DNA from: Paractinoplanes polyasparticus
GTDB lineage: Bacteria > Actinomycetota > Actinomycetes > Mycobacteriales > Micromonosporaceae
Assembly (NCBI RefSeq): GCF_019710575.1
Contig: NZ_JAHWFK010000042.1
Span: 1 to 64,000, forward strand
Length of the DNA stretch: 64,000 bases
Direction of reading: 5' to 3'
Shown here piece after piece: positions 1-7,640 of this stretch. The notes beneath the pieces are model-generated. The model had not been told where the DNA came from and ran no database searches. It worked only from the letters and a program-made list of their open reading frames with translations. Position numbers and translations under genes: made by a program. Within the stretch, counting starts at the first letter, position 1. The number at the start of each line of letters is the position of its first letter.

Positions 1-230
1 TCGGCGCCGAACCGCTCGGCCTGGGCGCGCATGTTGTCCATGAGCTCGGGGCCCATGATCCCGTCGCGGAAACCGGGGAAGTTCTCGACCTCGGTGGTCG
101 TCATCAGGGCGCCACCGGACTGAACGCCCTCGATCACGAGCGGCTTGAGTTCCGCCCGGGCGGCATACAGCGCCGCGGTGTAGCCGGACGGCCCCGAACC
201 GATGATGATCAGATCGCGGAGCGGGTTCAC
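1..230 (-). CDS. trxB: Thioredoxin reductase, N-terminal part (runs off the window)
   Basis: FAD/NADPH-dependent reductase that would keep thioredoxin reduced. Only about the first 76 residues are present. They start at a GTG and show the dinucleotide-binding motif IIIGSGPSGYTAALYAAR followed by a segment (GGALMTTTEVENFPGF) typical of TrxB. The GTG overlaps the stop codon of arsC by 4 bp (GTGA), so the two are translationally coupled. Thioredoxin is the electron donor of actinobacterial low-molecular-weight-phosphatase-type arsenate reductases, so placement directly after arsC fits a dedicated recycling role. The active-site CxxC lies beyond the window edge and cannot be checked. Confidence 0.9.
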   Translation of the reverse strand, partial: MNPLRDLIIIGSGPSGYTAALYAARAELKPLVIEGVQSGGALMTTTEVENFPGFRDGIMGPELMDNMRAQAERFGA

Positions 231-640
231 GGCTTGCGGGCCGGGATGAGGTCGGCCAGCAGCGCCTCGATGCGGGACTTGATCTCGTCGCGGATCGGGC
301 GGACGGCTTCGACGCCCTGGCCGGCCGGGTCGTCGAGCTTCCAGTCCTCGTAGCGCTTGCCGGGGAAGACCGGGCAGGCGTCGCCGCAGCCCATGGTGAT
401 GATGACGTCGGAATCCTGCGCCACCTCGTACTCGAGAATCTTGGGGGTTTGGTCGGTGATGTCGATGCCGGCCTCGCGCATCGCCTCGACGGCGGCCGGG
501 TTGATGCTCTCGGCCGGGGCCGAGCCGGCGGAACGGACTTCCACGGCGTCGCCGGCGAGATGGCGCAGCCAGCCGGCCGCCATCTGGGAGCGGCCGGCGT
601 TGTGCACGCAGACGAACAGGACGCTGGGCTTGTCACTCAT
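227..640 (-). CDS. arsC: Arsenate reductase, low-molecular-weight phosphatase type
   Basis: Cytoplasmic enzyme of 137 aa reducing arsenate to arsenite. The N-terminus carries the phosphatase-fold anion loop C-x5-R (C11-VHNAG-R17, then S). Further on, a CGDACPVF segment supplies the extra cysteines used in the thioredoxin-coupled redox cascade. The length is usual for the family. The ATG at 640 has GAAGGA about 8 nt upstream. The gene lies 36 bp after the aquaporin gene and overlaps trxB by 4 bp. The cluster has an arsenate reductase and a channel but no ArsB or Acr3 pump inside the window. Confidence 0.93.
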   Translation of the reverse strand: MSDKPSVLFVCVHNAGRSQMAAGWLRHLAGDAVEVRSAGSAPAESINPAAVEAMREAGIDITDQTPKILEYEVAQDSDVIITMGCGDACPVFPGKRYEDWKLDDPAGQGVEAVRPIRDEIKSRIEALLADLIPARKP

Positions 641-676
641 GACGTTGATCCTTCGATTGGGGGGTGCGGGATGTGA

Positions 677-1411
677 TCAGACGCTGCGGGCGGGGTCGTG
701 CTCGACGACGACCTCGTCGGCGGCCTTTCCCGCACCGGGATACAGGGCGAGCAGCAGGCCGACCCCGACGATCAGACCGGCGATCTGGGCGATGACGAAG
801 CCGGGCACGGAAGCCGGTGTGATGCCGGCGAACGTGTCGGTGAAGGCACGGCCGACAGTGACCGCGGGGTTGGCGAAGCTGGTGCTGCTGGTGAACCAGT
901 ACGCGGCGCCGATGTAAGCGCCGACCGCCGCGGGGGCCACGCTTGCTCGGCCGGACCGGGCGAGCGCGAAGATGAGCAAAAGCAGTCCGGCGGTGGCGAC
1001 GATCTCGCCCAGCCACAGGTGCCCGGCGGAGCGGTCCTTGCCGGAGAAGGTCACCGGGGCCAGGTCGAACATCAGGTTGGCCAGTACCGAGCCGGCGATT
1101 GCTCCGGCGGTCTGGGCGGCGATGTAGCCGGCGAGATCGGTGGCGGTCAGGCCGGTGCGGGTGCGGCGGCCGAGGAACCAGTCGGCGGTGGAGACGACCG
1201 GGTTGAAGTGCGCGCCGGAGACCGGGCCGAACGTCAGGATCAGGGCACCGAGCGCGAACGCGGTGGCCACCGAGTTCTGCAGCAGTTGCAGGCCCACGTC
1301 GTCGGGCGACAGCGTGGTGGCCATGATTCCGGAGCCGACGACGGCGGTGACCAGCGACGCCGTACCGAGGAACTCGGCCAGCAGGCGGCGCCAGGCGGCG
1401 GTGGGGTGCAT
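677..1411 (-). CDS. MIP-family aquaglyceroporin (AqpS-like arsenite channel)
   Basis: Membrane channel of 244 aa with six predicted helices and the two half-helix signatures of the family. The first is an NPV variant at N70 (SGAHFNPVV) and the second a canonical NPA at N181 (SFANPAVTV). ATG 1411 was chosen because the MIP domain (RRLLAEFLGTASL) begins right after it. An open frame continues about 90 nt upstream with no family similarity. Family knowledge: in Sinorhizobium meliloti an aquaglyceroporin (AqpS) replaces the arsenite pump and lets arsenite formed by ArsC leave down its gradient. Location between an ArsR-type regulator and arsC supports the same role here. A general solute channel is the alternative. 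Confidence 0.85.
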   Translation of the reverse strand: MHPTAAWRRLLAEFLGTASLVTAVVGSGIMATTLSPDDVGLQLLQNSVATAFALGALILTFGPVSGAHFNPVVSTADWFLGRRTRTGLTATDLAGYIAAQTAGAIAGSVLANLMFDLAPVTFSGKDRSAGHLWLGEIVATAGLLLLIFALARSGRASVAPAAVGAYIGAAYWFTSSTSFANPAVTVGRAFTDTFAGITPASVPGFVIAQIAGLIVGVGLLLALYPGAGKAADEVVVEHDPARSV

Positions 1412-1532
1412 GGATGCGGTACTCCGGTCTTTGTGCGGTCGGGATTTGGTCGGCCGCGGCGACGGGCAGTCGGCGCGGGCACCCTGTACCGCCCAGTTCA
1501 CCGGAGCGGGTGCGAGGTGTCGTGCGGAACTG

Positions 1533-2219
1533 TCAGTTCTGCCGGGGAATGTGCGGAACGGCTGGCGCCACTCGGTCGATGCGCCCGGCCAGGTCGGTGT
1601 AGGCGGCTTCGAACGCGGCGTCGGTGTTGGCGCGGATGGGGTCGGGGATCGACCAGTGCAGCCGGGGCCTGGCGGGGCCGGTGAGGTCTTCGTGGGCGTT
1701 GTCGCAGACGGCGATGACCAGGTCGCCGTCGTGCACGACGTCAGCGACGTCGGCGGTGCCGGTGGGGTCGAGCTGCAGGCCGTGGCGGTGCGCGATCTTG
1801 ACTGCGCGCGGGTGGACCCGGGCTGCGGGTCGGGTGCCGGCCGAGGCGACTGCGCCGCCGACCCGGTCGCGCCACAGCGCGGCGGCCAGCTGCGAGCGCG
1901 CGGAGTTGTGGGTGCAGACGAACACCACGCGCTCTGCGTCCTGGAGTGATGGCGGCGTCAGGGAAAAAAGGGCGTCAGGTTGCAGGCGCAGGTAAGTGCG
2001 GCGGCGGTCGCCCTCGGAGCGAGTGCGCACGATCAGGCCGGCTTCCTGCAGCACCTTGAGGTGGTGAGCGACGAGATTGGTCGGCATCGCGAGGTCTTGG
2101 GCGATCTCACCGGGGCTGGCGTCGCCGAGGGTGAGCGCGTCGACGATCGCCAGTCGTGCGGGGTCGCCCAGCGCGGCGTGGATGCGCGCCCGCGCCTGCA
2201 GAGAAGAATCGCCGTTCAT
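1533..2219 (-). CDS. ArsR-type HTH / low-molecular-weight phosphatase fusion regulator
   Basis: Protein of 228 aa. Residues 1 to about 90 form an ArsR/SmtB winged helix (ALGDPARLAIVDAL, then NLVAHHLKVLQEAGLIVRTR). Residues 97-228 form an arsenate-reductase-like phosphatase domain with an intact C102-x5-R108 loop (VCTHNSARSQ). The HTH part contains no cysteine, so arsenic sensing, if any, must involve the second domain or another mechanism. ATG 2219 is preferred because the helix domain begins there and an AT-rich putative operator abuts it. The frame extends upstream to a GTG at 2453 that overlaps the previous gene's stop, but that extension is low-complexity. First gene of the ars cluster; likely autorepressor. 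Confidence 0.85.
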   Translation of the reverse strand: MNGDSSLQARARIHAALGDPARLAIVDALTLGDASPGEIAQDLAMPTNLVAHHLKVLQEAGLIVRTRSEGDRRRTYLRLQPDALFSLTPPSLQDAERVVFVCTHNSARSQLAAALWRDRVGGAVASAGTRPAARVHPRAVKIAHRHGLQLDPTGTADVADVVHDGDLVIAVCDNAHEDLTGPARPRLHWSIPDPIRANTDAAFEAAYTDLAGRIDRVAPAVPHIPRQN

Positions 2220-2245
2220 TGAGTCAATATTTACTGAGCTTTCCT
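2218..2245 (-). promoter_or_regulatory. Putative ArsR operator/promoter
   Basis: Just upstream of the start at 2219 the coding strand reads GCTCAGTAAATATTGACTCA, an AT-rich, partly symmetrical stretch (TCAGTAA / TTGACTCA) in otherwise GC-rich DNA. ArsR/SmtB operators are typically AT-rich imperfect palindromes near the start of their own gene. No good ribosome binding site sits between it and the ATG, so a leaderless transcript is possible. Inference only. Confidence 0.4.
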
Positions 2246-2449
2246 CGTCCGTCAAGCCGATGGCTCGACTGTGACCTCGGGCACTCAGGCGTCGACGTCG
2301 AGCAGCCCTGACAGTTGGCGCATCGGAGAGGGCTGAGCGCGGTAGTAAATCCAGCTGGCCGCCGAGACAGCGGCCCTCCAGTTCCGTCTGCGCCCTCATC
2401 GCCGACCGGACGCAAATCTTGATGCGGTCCCGCTCGCGGAACGCGGAAC

Positions 2450-3976
2450 TCACGGCTGGCTTTCGTCTCGTCTTCGCCTGTTGCTGCGGATCAACGGCGG
2501 CTGGCCGTAGGCGTCACCCGGGGCCGGGAAGCGGGCGCCGACGATCGCGCGGATGCGGTCCTTGAGCGGATCCATCACGGTCGGGACATTCATGTCCTTG
2601 CCTCCGCCCAGCGCGTCGACGAGCGCGTCGAGGCCCGCGTTGATTGCCTCGGCGGCACCGAGGTGCCGGTTGGCGCGCCAAGCGTCGACCATGCCGATCC
2701 CGTTGCCGGCATGCTGCACCGCTTGACCGAGCGATTCGTAGCCGGGTAGCCGGCCCATCGCCGAGCCGAACTGCCTCAGCACTTCGGCGACCGCCTCGGC
2801 CATGTCCGGATCCTCGCGGATCAGGTCACCCTGGTCGATCTCACTCGCGGCGACCGGGGTGTCGACGGCCGTCAGTTCGTCAGAATCGGCCGGGCGGGTT
2901 GGTGGTGTCTCCACCGGCTCAGGCAGCCGGCCCACCGCTTGTTCGAGCCGTGCTTCCTGGGCCGATCGCCAGGCGTCCCGGATGGCCGCCCGCGAATCGG
3001 AGCCGGCCGGTCCGTCGGCGGGCGGCCGCTCGCGCGCCCCGCCGATCGTGCCCTGGGTTGTCGCTTCAGCGAAGCTGTCAGCCGATGGGGCTTCCGTGGC
3101 ATCGCGGCCACTGTCCGCCTCGTCGGTAGAGACCGATGGTTTTTCGCTGCCGGGGTGGGGCCGTTCATCGATGGTCGACAAATGAGGTTCATTGCCCTCC
3201 GCGGTCAGCGGCTGCTCCCGCGGCCCGTCGGTCCCCGTTGTCTCGTGCGGCGGCTCCTCGGTGGGGAATGCCTGGTCGGAGCGGACGGAGGTCTGCTCGG
3301 GCGGGTCCTCGGACGGGCTCAGCACGGGTCCGGCCTCGGCCGGGGTCCAGGGTGGCTCGGGCGCCTCCCCGTCTTCGGGCAACTCCGAACGGGGATCACC
3401 TGGCCGGTCGTCCTGCTCCGATCCGGGCTCCGGCGGGGTCGTCGGCTCGAACTCCGGCGGCAGCGTCCCGGTGTCCTCCGCGGACGGCACCGGGTGCTCA
3501 TCGCGGATGGCGGCCACCGGCGGCTCCGGCGCTCGCTCCTCCGGCCACTCGCCGTCGTCGTCGGGCAACTCCTGCTCCGCTACGGGATGGGCTTCACCCT
3601 CTCCCTGCTGGGCCGCGCCCGGGAATGGTGGCTCTGGTGCCTGCTCCTTTGGCTGTTCCTCGGTCTCGCCGGGTGGCTGTGGCGGGGTGAAGTCGCCTTG
3701 GTCTTGTTCGAACGCGCCCGCGCGTGGTTGCTCCTCGGTCTCGCCGGGCGGCAACTCCCTCGAGGCGACGTCGGCTTGATCCTGTCCGGCCTCGATCGGG
3801 GGTGGCACCGGCGCCTGCTCGTCCCGGTGCTCCTCGGCCTCGTCAGCCGACCTGACGTCGCCGACCGGCTCGGCTTCTCCGTGAGCGCGCTGAGCCCCGC
3901 CCGACGGCGGCTCCGGCGCCTGTTCGTCGTCGGCTTCCTCATCCTCGTCGGGGAATTCGTCGGGCTTGTCGTTCAC
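2450..3976 (-). CDS. Acidic Pro/Glu-rich disordered protein with conserved-looking C-terminal domain
   Basis: Not assignable to a known family. The GTG at 3976 overlaps the stop of the ATPase gene by 4 bp, so the two should be translated together. The 508-aa product begins NDKPDEFPDEDEEADDEQ. Residues to about 390 are highly acidic and proline-rich, with recurring (E)xAPEPP units (at least five variants) and a repeated GETEEQP block, so this part should be disordered. The last ~120 residues look folded: DPDMAEAVAEVLRQFGSAMG, a Gly-rich helix pair (AVQHAGNGIGMV, INAGLDALVDALGGG), then a basic tail (SNRRRRDESQP). No signal peptide or membrane segment. Probably a cytoplasmic partner or tether of the upstream ATPase. 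Confidence 0.75.
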   Translation of the reverse strand: MNDKPDEFPDEDEEADDEQAPEPPSGGAQRAHGEAEPVGDVRSADEAEEHRDEQAPVPPPIEAGQDQADVASRELPPGETEEQPRAGAFEQDQGDFTPPQPPGETEEQPKEQAPEPPFPGAAQQGEGEAHPVAEQELPDDDGEWPEERAPEPPVAAIRDEHPVPSAEDTGTLPPEFEPTTPPEPGSEQDDRPGDPRSELPEDGEAPEPPWTPAEAGPVLSPSEDPPEQTSVRSDQAFPTEEPPHETTGTDGPREQPLTAEGNEPHLSTIDERPHPGSEKPSVSTDEADSGRDATEAPSADSFAEATTQGTIGGARERPPADGPAGSDSRAAIRDAWRSAQEARLEQAVGRLPEPVETPPTRPADSDELTAVDTPVAASEIDQGDLIREDPDMAEAVAEVLRQFGSAMGRLPGYESLGQAVQHAGNGIGMVDAWRANRHLGAAEAINAGLDALVDALGGGKDMNVPTVMDPLKDRIRAIVGARFPAPGDAYGQPPLIRSNRRRRDESQP

Positions 3977-6768
3977 GAGACGGCTCCCGCATTCCGGCGG
4001 TAGAGGGACACCCATTTCGGCGCGCCGTCGCGCCAGGCGCGGCGGCCCTGGTGGAGGAAGACGCAGGCCTCGTAGTCGCGCTGCTGCGCCGGTGTCAGCG
4101 CCTCGGTTCCGGTCCGGGCCGCCAGCGCCGACGTCGCGCGGATGGTCTCTGTCCACCAGTCAGGCCAGTCCGCGGGCTGCTTCGGGTAGCCGCGGATGCG
4201 CTCGCGGAAGGCGGCGGCCGAGGCGGACGCGGCTGCGGTTGCGGCCCGGCCACGGAACAGGCAGCGGTGGGCGCAGCCGTCGCAGTCGGGGAACGGGGCG
4301 GTGGCGGCCGCCACCGCTTCGTGGTCGTCGGCGAAGGCGCGGAACCGGACGGCCAACTCGGCGTCGGAGGCCAGCGGAGCGTGCGCGCGGCCGGTGGTCC
4401 GCGCAGCCTCACCGCGTACGTCGGGAACTTGAATCAATGCCGGACGGTCGATCGCGTCGTGATAGGCGAAGGCGGTGAAGGGCGCCAGCGTGCCCGCGTA
4501 CCGCCGCTGGTCGTCGGAGAAGCGCATGGTGCCGCCGATCAAGCGGCGGTCGTCCTCGGCCGGCAACCGGTGCATGACCTTCAGGTTGGTGTTCTTGTAG
4601 GCGTCCTCGACGAGCTTGCCCGGCACCTGCTCGACGATCACAAGTCCTTCTCCATACTTGCGGTTCTCGGCCAGCATGTTCGCGAACGAAGCCGCCGCCC
4701 GGGCCTGCGCGTTGCCCTCGCGGGTGGCGCCGTCGCGGTCGGGCGGCCGGCCGAGGAGCCGGTGAGCCTCCTCCACGACGGTGACATGTGCGAGGCCCCC
4801 GGTTTCCGCGCCCGCCTTGTAGTACTCGGTCATCACCTGCAGCAGCAACGCGGTGATCAGTGAGAGTTCTTTCTCGTTGTCACCGATCGCGGCCAGCTCG
4901 ACGACCACCGGGCGGCGGAGCAACTCGAAGATCGGGTACGACCGGGCGACGTCGACCGTGCTGCCGCAGGCGTTCTCGGCCAGCGACTCGGCCCGGAGCA
5001 CCGAGGCGGCTTGGATGTTCGACTTCAAATCACCGGCGTACGCGAGTCTGCTGGTCTGTTCCCGCAGTCGCGCCACGAAGTCCCGCAGGGTCGGCCAGCC
5101 ACCCGCCGGGGGTGGACCGGCCGTGTCCGAGATGACGATGTTGCGTTTCGTGTACGTCTCGCGCAACGCCCGGTTGTAGATGTGGGGCAGCGGGTCCCAC
5201 AGCCCGAACGCGGCGTCGAAGCAGGCGAGCAGGCCGGCGATGTGCGCGCTGATCCGTACGCCCGGTGGCACCTCGAAAGGGTTGAGTCGCAGCGGGGCCA
5301 CGCGTTCGTTGCCGACGGTGAGAACGAGAAGCTCCTCCATGCCGGGCCGGGTCGCGAGCCAGCGGTAGTCGTCGAGCGTGGTGTTGACCGGTTCCAGCAC
5401 CAGGAAGGGGATGCGGTGGTCGCGCCACAGTTGCTCGCAGAAGGTCAGCATGCTGTTCGTCTTGCCGGATCCGGTGGTGCCGACGACGAGGGCGTGCCGG
5501 GTCAGGTCGTTGAGTGCCACGCCGAGCGGTCCGGCCATCTGGTCGCCGACGAGCTGGCGGCCCAGCGTGACCTGGGGGCCGCGCGGGCGGTACTCGGCTT
5601 CGAGCGCGATGCCGGGACGGCGTACCGGGAAACCCGGCATGTGGCCGTGAACGGCCAGCGGCAGCCGCAGGGCCGCGGAGGCCTCGCGCGCGTCGACCAG
5701 ATCGGCCAGCAGGCGGACCACCGCCGGGACGTCGACCGGCAGCCGGCCCGTGTGCTCGGCGTCCCACCGGCGCAGGTCGAGGGTGGTGAGGTTGCGGCGG
5801 GCGGTCTCGACCTCGTGCGCGGCCGGACGGACGACGACGTACGCCGGACCGGTGAACGTCTCGGTGAGAGGTCCCTGCTCGCGGGCCTGCTGCGGCGGTG
5901 ACACGGCGGCCGCCACGAGTTCGGGCAGCGCGTGATCGAGCCGGCCGGCCGAGGCGATGCTGATCCGGGTGCGGTACGCGTGCCCGGTGTAGCGGCGGGC
6001 GGCGTCGGCGTAGAGCTTGGCCGCGTCGGTTGCGAAGGTGTCCGGGGCGAGGGGGACGCCCTCGGTGAACAGGCCGTCCGGGGTGCGGCCGGGCATGGCC
6101 AGCCGGCCGTACTCGGTGGCCAGCGACTGCAGCCCGCGCCCGGTACCGGCCGGGACCCGGTACGGCTCGAGGGCGATGCTCAGGACGGTGGGCCGGAGCT
6201 GGGCCGCCATCGCCCGCCACACCGGTTCCCAGTCGGGCGCGGCCACCGTGAACGGCTCGACGGCCAGGTAATGCTGCACCCCCGCGTCGGGCCGTTGTGG
6301 GTCGCCGAGCCGGACGCGTTTGCGAATCTCGGCGAGCCCACCGGGTCCGGGCCGGAACGGGATCAGGAAGCGGCGGACCTCGGCCGGGTCGAGAATCTGC
6401 GAGGCGTGGACGTGCCGGGGCAGCACCGCCAGGCGTTCGCGCAGGCGCACCGCCGCCTCCACGACGTGCGGCCCGCAGCCCTGCACGCGGGCGAGCAGCG
6501 CACACGACAGCCCGGCGCCGGGCGAGCTGACGTAACGAAGATCGAATCGGGTTCCGTACGCGTCGTCCCACTGGCCGGCGATCCACGCCGCCTCGGCCGC
6601 CACGGCCTTGACCAGGCGTCCCCGTTCCGGCAGGTCGGCGTACTCGCGGGTCTCGGTCAGGTCGGCGGCGGCCTCGATCCGGACGCCGACCCAGCACCAC
6701 GTGACGTGACCGCCAGCCGCCTGCAGAACGGTGCCGGACTCGCGCTCGTCGCTGGTGCGCTCAGGCAC
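3973..6768 (-). CDS. HerA/FtsK-type (DUF87-like) P-loop ATPase
   Basis: Protein of 931 aa. The first ~390 residues are an unrecognised domain (TWCWVGVRIEAAADL onward). Then comes a HerA-like motor: Walker A VVGTTGSGKTNS near 427-438, a PVNTTLDDYRWLA segment after strand 2, Walker B TVVEEAHRLLG near 662-672, and an arginine-containing sensor region (NTNLKVMHRLPAEDDRRLI). A small Cys cluster CDGCAHRC near 828-835 may bind metal. Family knowledge: HerA/FtsK ATPases are hexameric translocases acting on DNA or protein, and several bacterial conflict systems use them. The GTG start lies 3 bp after the upstream stop. Third gene of a four-gene operon with two membrane proteins upstream and the acidic protein downstream. 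The substrate is unknown. Confidence 0.85.
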   Translation of the reverse strand: MPERTSDERESGTVLQAAGGHVTWCWVGVRIEAAADLTETREYADLPERGRLVKAVAAEAAWIAGQWDDAYGTRFDLRYVSSPGAGLSCALLARVQGCGPHVVEAAVRLRERLAVLPRHVHASQILDPAEVRRFLIPFRPGPGGLAEIRKRVRLGDPQRPDAGVQHYLAVEPFTVAAPDWEPVWRAMAAQLRPTVLSIALEPYRVPAGTGRGLQSLATEYGRLAMPGRTPDGLFTEGVPLAPDTFATDAAKLYADAARRYTGHAYRTRISIASAGRLDHALPELVAAAVSPPQQAREQGPLTETFTGPAYVVVRPAAHEVETARRNLTTLDLRRWDAEHTGRLPVDVPAVVRLLADLVDAREASAALRLPLAVHGHMPGFPVRRPGIALEAEYRPRGPQVTLGRQLVGDQMAGPLGVALNDLTRHALVVGTTGSGKTNSMLTFCEQLWRDHRIPFLVLEPVNTTLDDYRWLATRPGMEELLVLTVGNERVAPLRLNPFEVPPGVRISAHIAGLLACFDAAFGLWDPLPHIYNRALRETYTKRNIVISDTAGPPPAGGWPTLRDFVARLREQTSRLAYAGDLKSNIQAASVLRAESLAENACGSTVDVARSYPIFELLRRPVVVELAAIGDNEKELSLITALLLQVMTEYYKAGAETGGLAHVTVVEEAHRLLGRPPDRDGATREGNAQARAAASFANMLAENRKYGEGLVIVEQVPGKLVEDAYKNTNLKVMHRLPAEDDRRLIGGTMRFSDDQRRYAGTLAPFTAFAYHDAIDRPALIQVPDVRGEAARTTGRAHAPLASDAELAVRFRAFADDHEAVAAATAPFPDCDGCAHRCLFRGRAATAAASASAAAFRERIRGYPKQPADWPDWWTETIRATSALAARTGTEALTPAQQRDYEACVFLHQGRRAWRDGAPKWVSLYRRNAGAVS

Positions 6769-6771
6769 GCG

Positions 6772-7608
6772 TCAGCCGCCGATGCCGCTCGGCACCGACG
6801 GCTCCGGCGTATCGCCCCGGAGATCCTGCACCGGGATGTCATGGCCGAAGGTCTGGGGCAGCGACACCCGGATGCCCTGGATGGCCACGTCGGCGCCTTC
6901 GCGGACGGCGGTGTGCACTGCCTCCCGCATGGCCCGGACCCGCTCGGTGCGCAGCATCTGGTTGATCGAGCCGGTGCGTCCGAGCATGCTGCCGATCAGA
7001 TCCTTGAGGAGCTGCCCGATCAGCGTGGCCCCGCGCCGGCTGCGCCACATCATCCAGCCGATGTAGAGGCTGGTGCCATACGGGAACACGGACGTGTAGA
7101 CGGTGTAGCTGCGTTCGTTGATGACCAGCCGGTTGTTGACGACCTCCGGGGCGAGCACGTCGCTGCGGATGCGCATGGCGGCGGCGTTCACCGGGATGCG
7201 ACGGCGCCGGAGCGAGGCGTAGATCGCGGCGTACGCGGACGTGGCGGCCTCGTGTTTGTTCTCGACCAGGGTCTTCCACTCGTCGATCGGTTCATCGGTG
7301 CGGGACAGCAGCAGCACCGCCCAGAACGTGGCGAAGGCCAGGAAGGTGCCGGTGCTCAGCACCCCGAGCTTGGCGTCGCCCTCGGCTGCCGAATCGGCGA
7401 AGGCGGCTACCCAGATGACCAGGAAGAACATGAAGACCACCACGGACGAGACGGCGGCGATGAGCCACAGCTTGAACAGCGCGGCCAACGGCACCGACTC
7501 GCTCAGCTTCATCTCGATCGCGCCGTAGCCGAGGGAACGGATCCGGTACGGCACGTCGCCGCCGGCCGGCCCCGCGGCCGCCCACCGCTTGTTCTCCGTC
7601 GTGCTCAT
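6772..7608 (-). CDS. Membrane protein of unknown function (two to three helices)
   Basis: 278 aa, not recognised. After ~40 polar residues there are two hydrophobic helices (about 43-70, FKLWLIAAVSSVVVFMFFLV; and 85-103, FLAFATFWAVLLLS). A mixed soluble domain follows (EWKTLVENKHEAATSAYAAI, then VINERSYTVYTSVFPYGTSL), with a weakly hydrophobic stretch near 180. The C-terminus is Gly/Pro-rich and cytoplasmic if the N-terminus is inside. ATG 7608 is preceded by AAGGGAG at 5 nt. The stop is followed after 3 bp by the ATPase start, implying the ATPase works at the membrane with this protein. No signal peptide. Confidence 0.75.
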   Translation of the reverse strand: MSTTENKRWAAAGPAGGDVPYRIRSLGYGAIEMKLSESVPLAALFKLWLIAAVSSVVVFMFFLVIWVAAFADSAAEGDAKLGVLSTGTFLAFATFWAVLLLSRTDEPIDEWKTLVENKHEAATSAYAAIYASLRRRRIPVNAAAMRIRSDVLAPEVVNNRLVINERSYTVYTSVFPYGTSLYIGWMMWRSRRGATLIGQLLKDLIGSMLGRTGSINQMLRTERVRAMREAVHTAVREGADVAIQGIRVSLPQTFGHDIPVQDLRGDTPEPSVPSGIGG

Positions 7609-7640
7609 CTCGGCTCCCTTGCTCCCGTGGCTTCGGTGGA

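Noticed and set aside
698..1684. Long plus-strand open frame over the aquaporin gene
   Set aside because: Composition is Gly/Arg/Asp-rich antisense of a clear MIP gene; no domain, typical GC-rich shadow.
2220..2453. Extended ArsR-fusion start at GTG 2453 overlapping the stop of the acidic protein gene (GTGA)
   Set aside because: The 78 extra residues are low-complexity and unlike ArsR proteins; the HTH and an AT-rich operator-like segment mark 2219 as the start. The overlap looks accidental, though coupling cannot be excluded.
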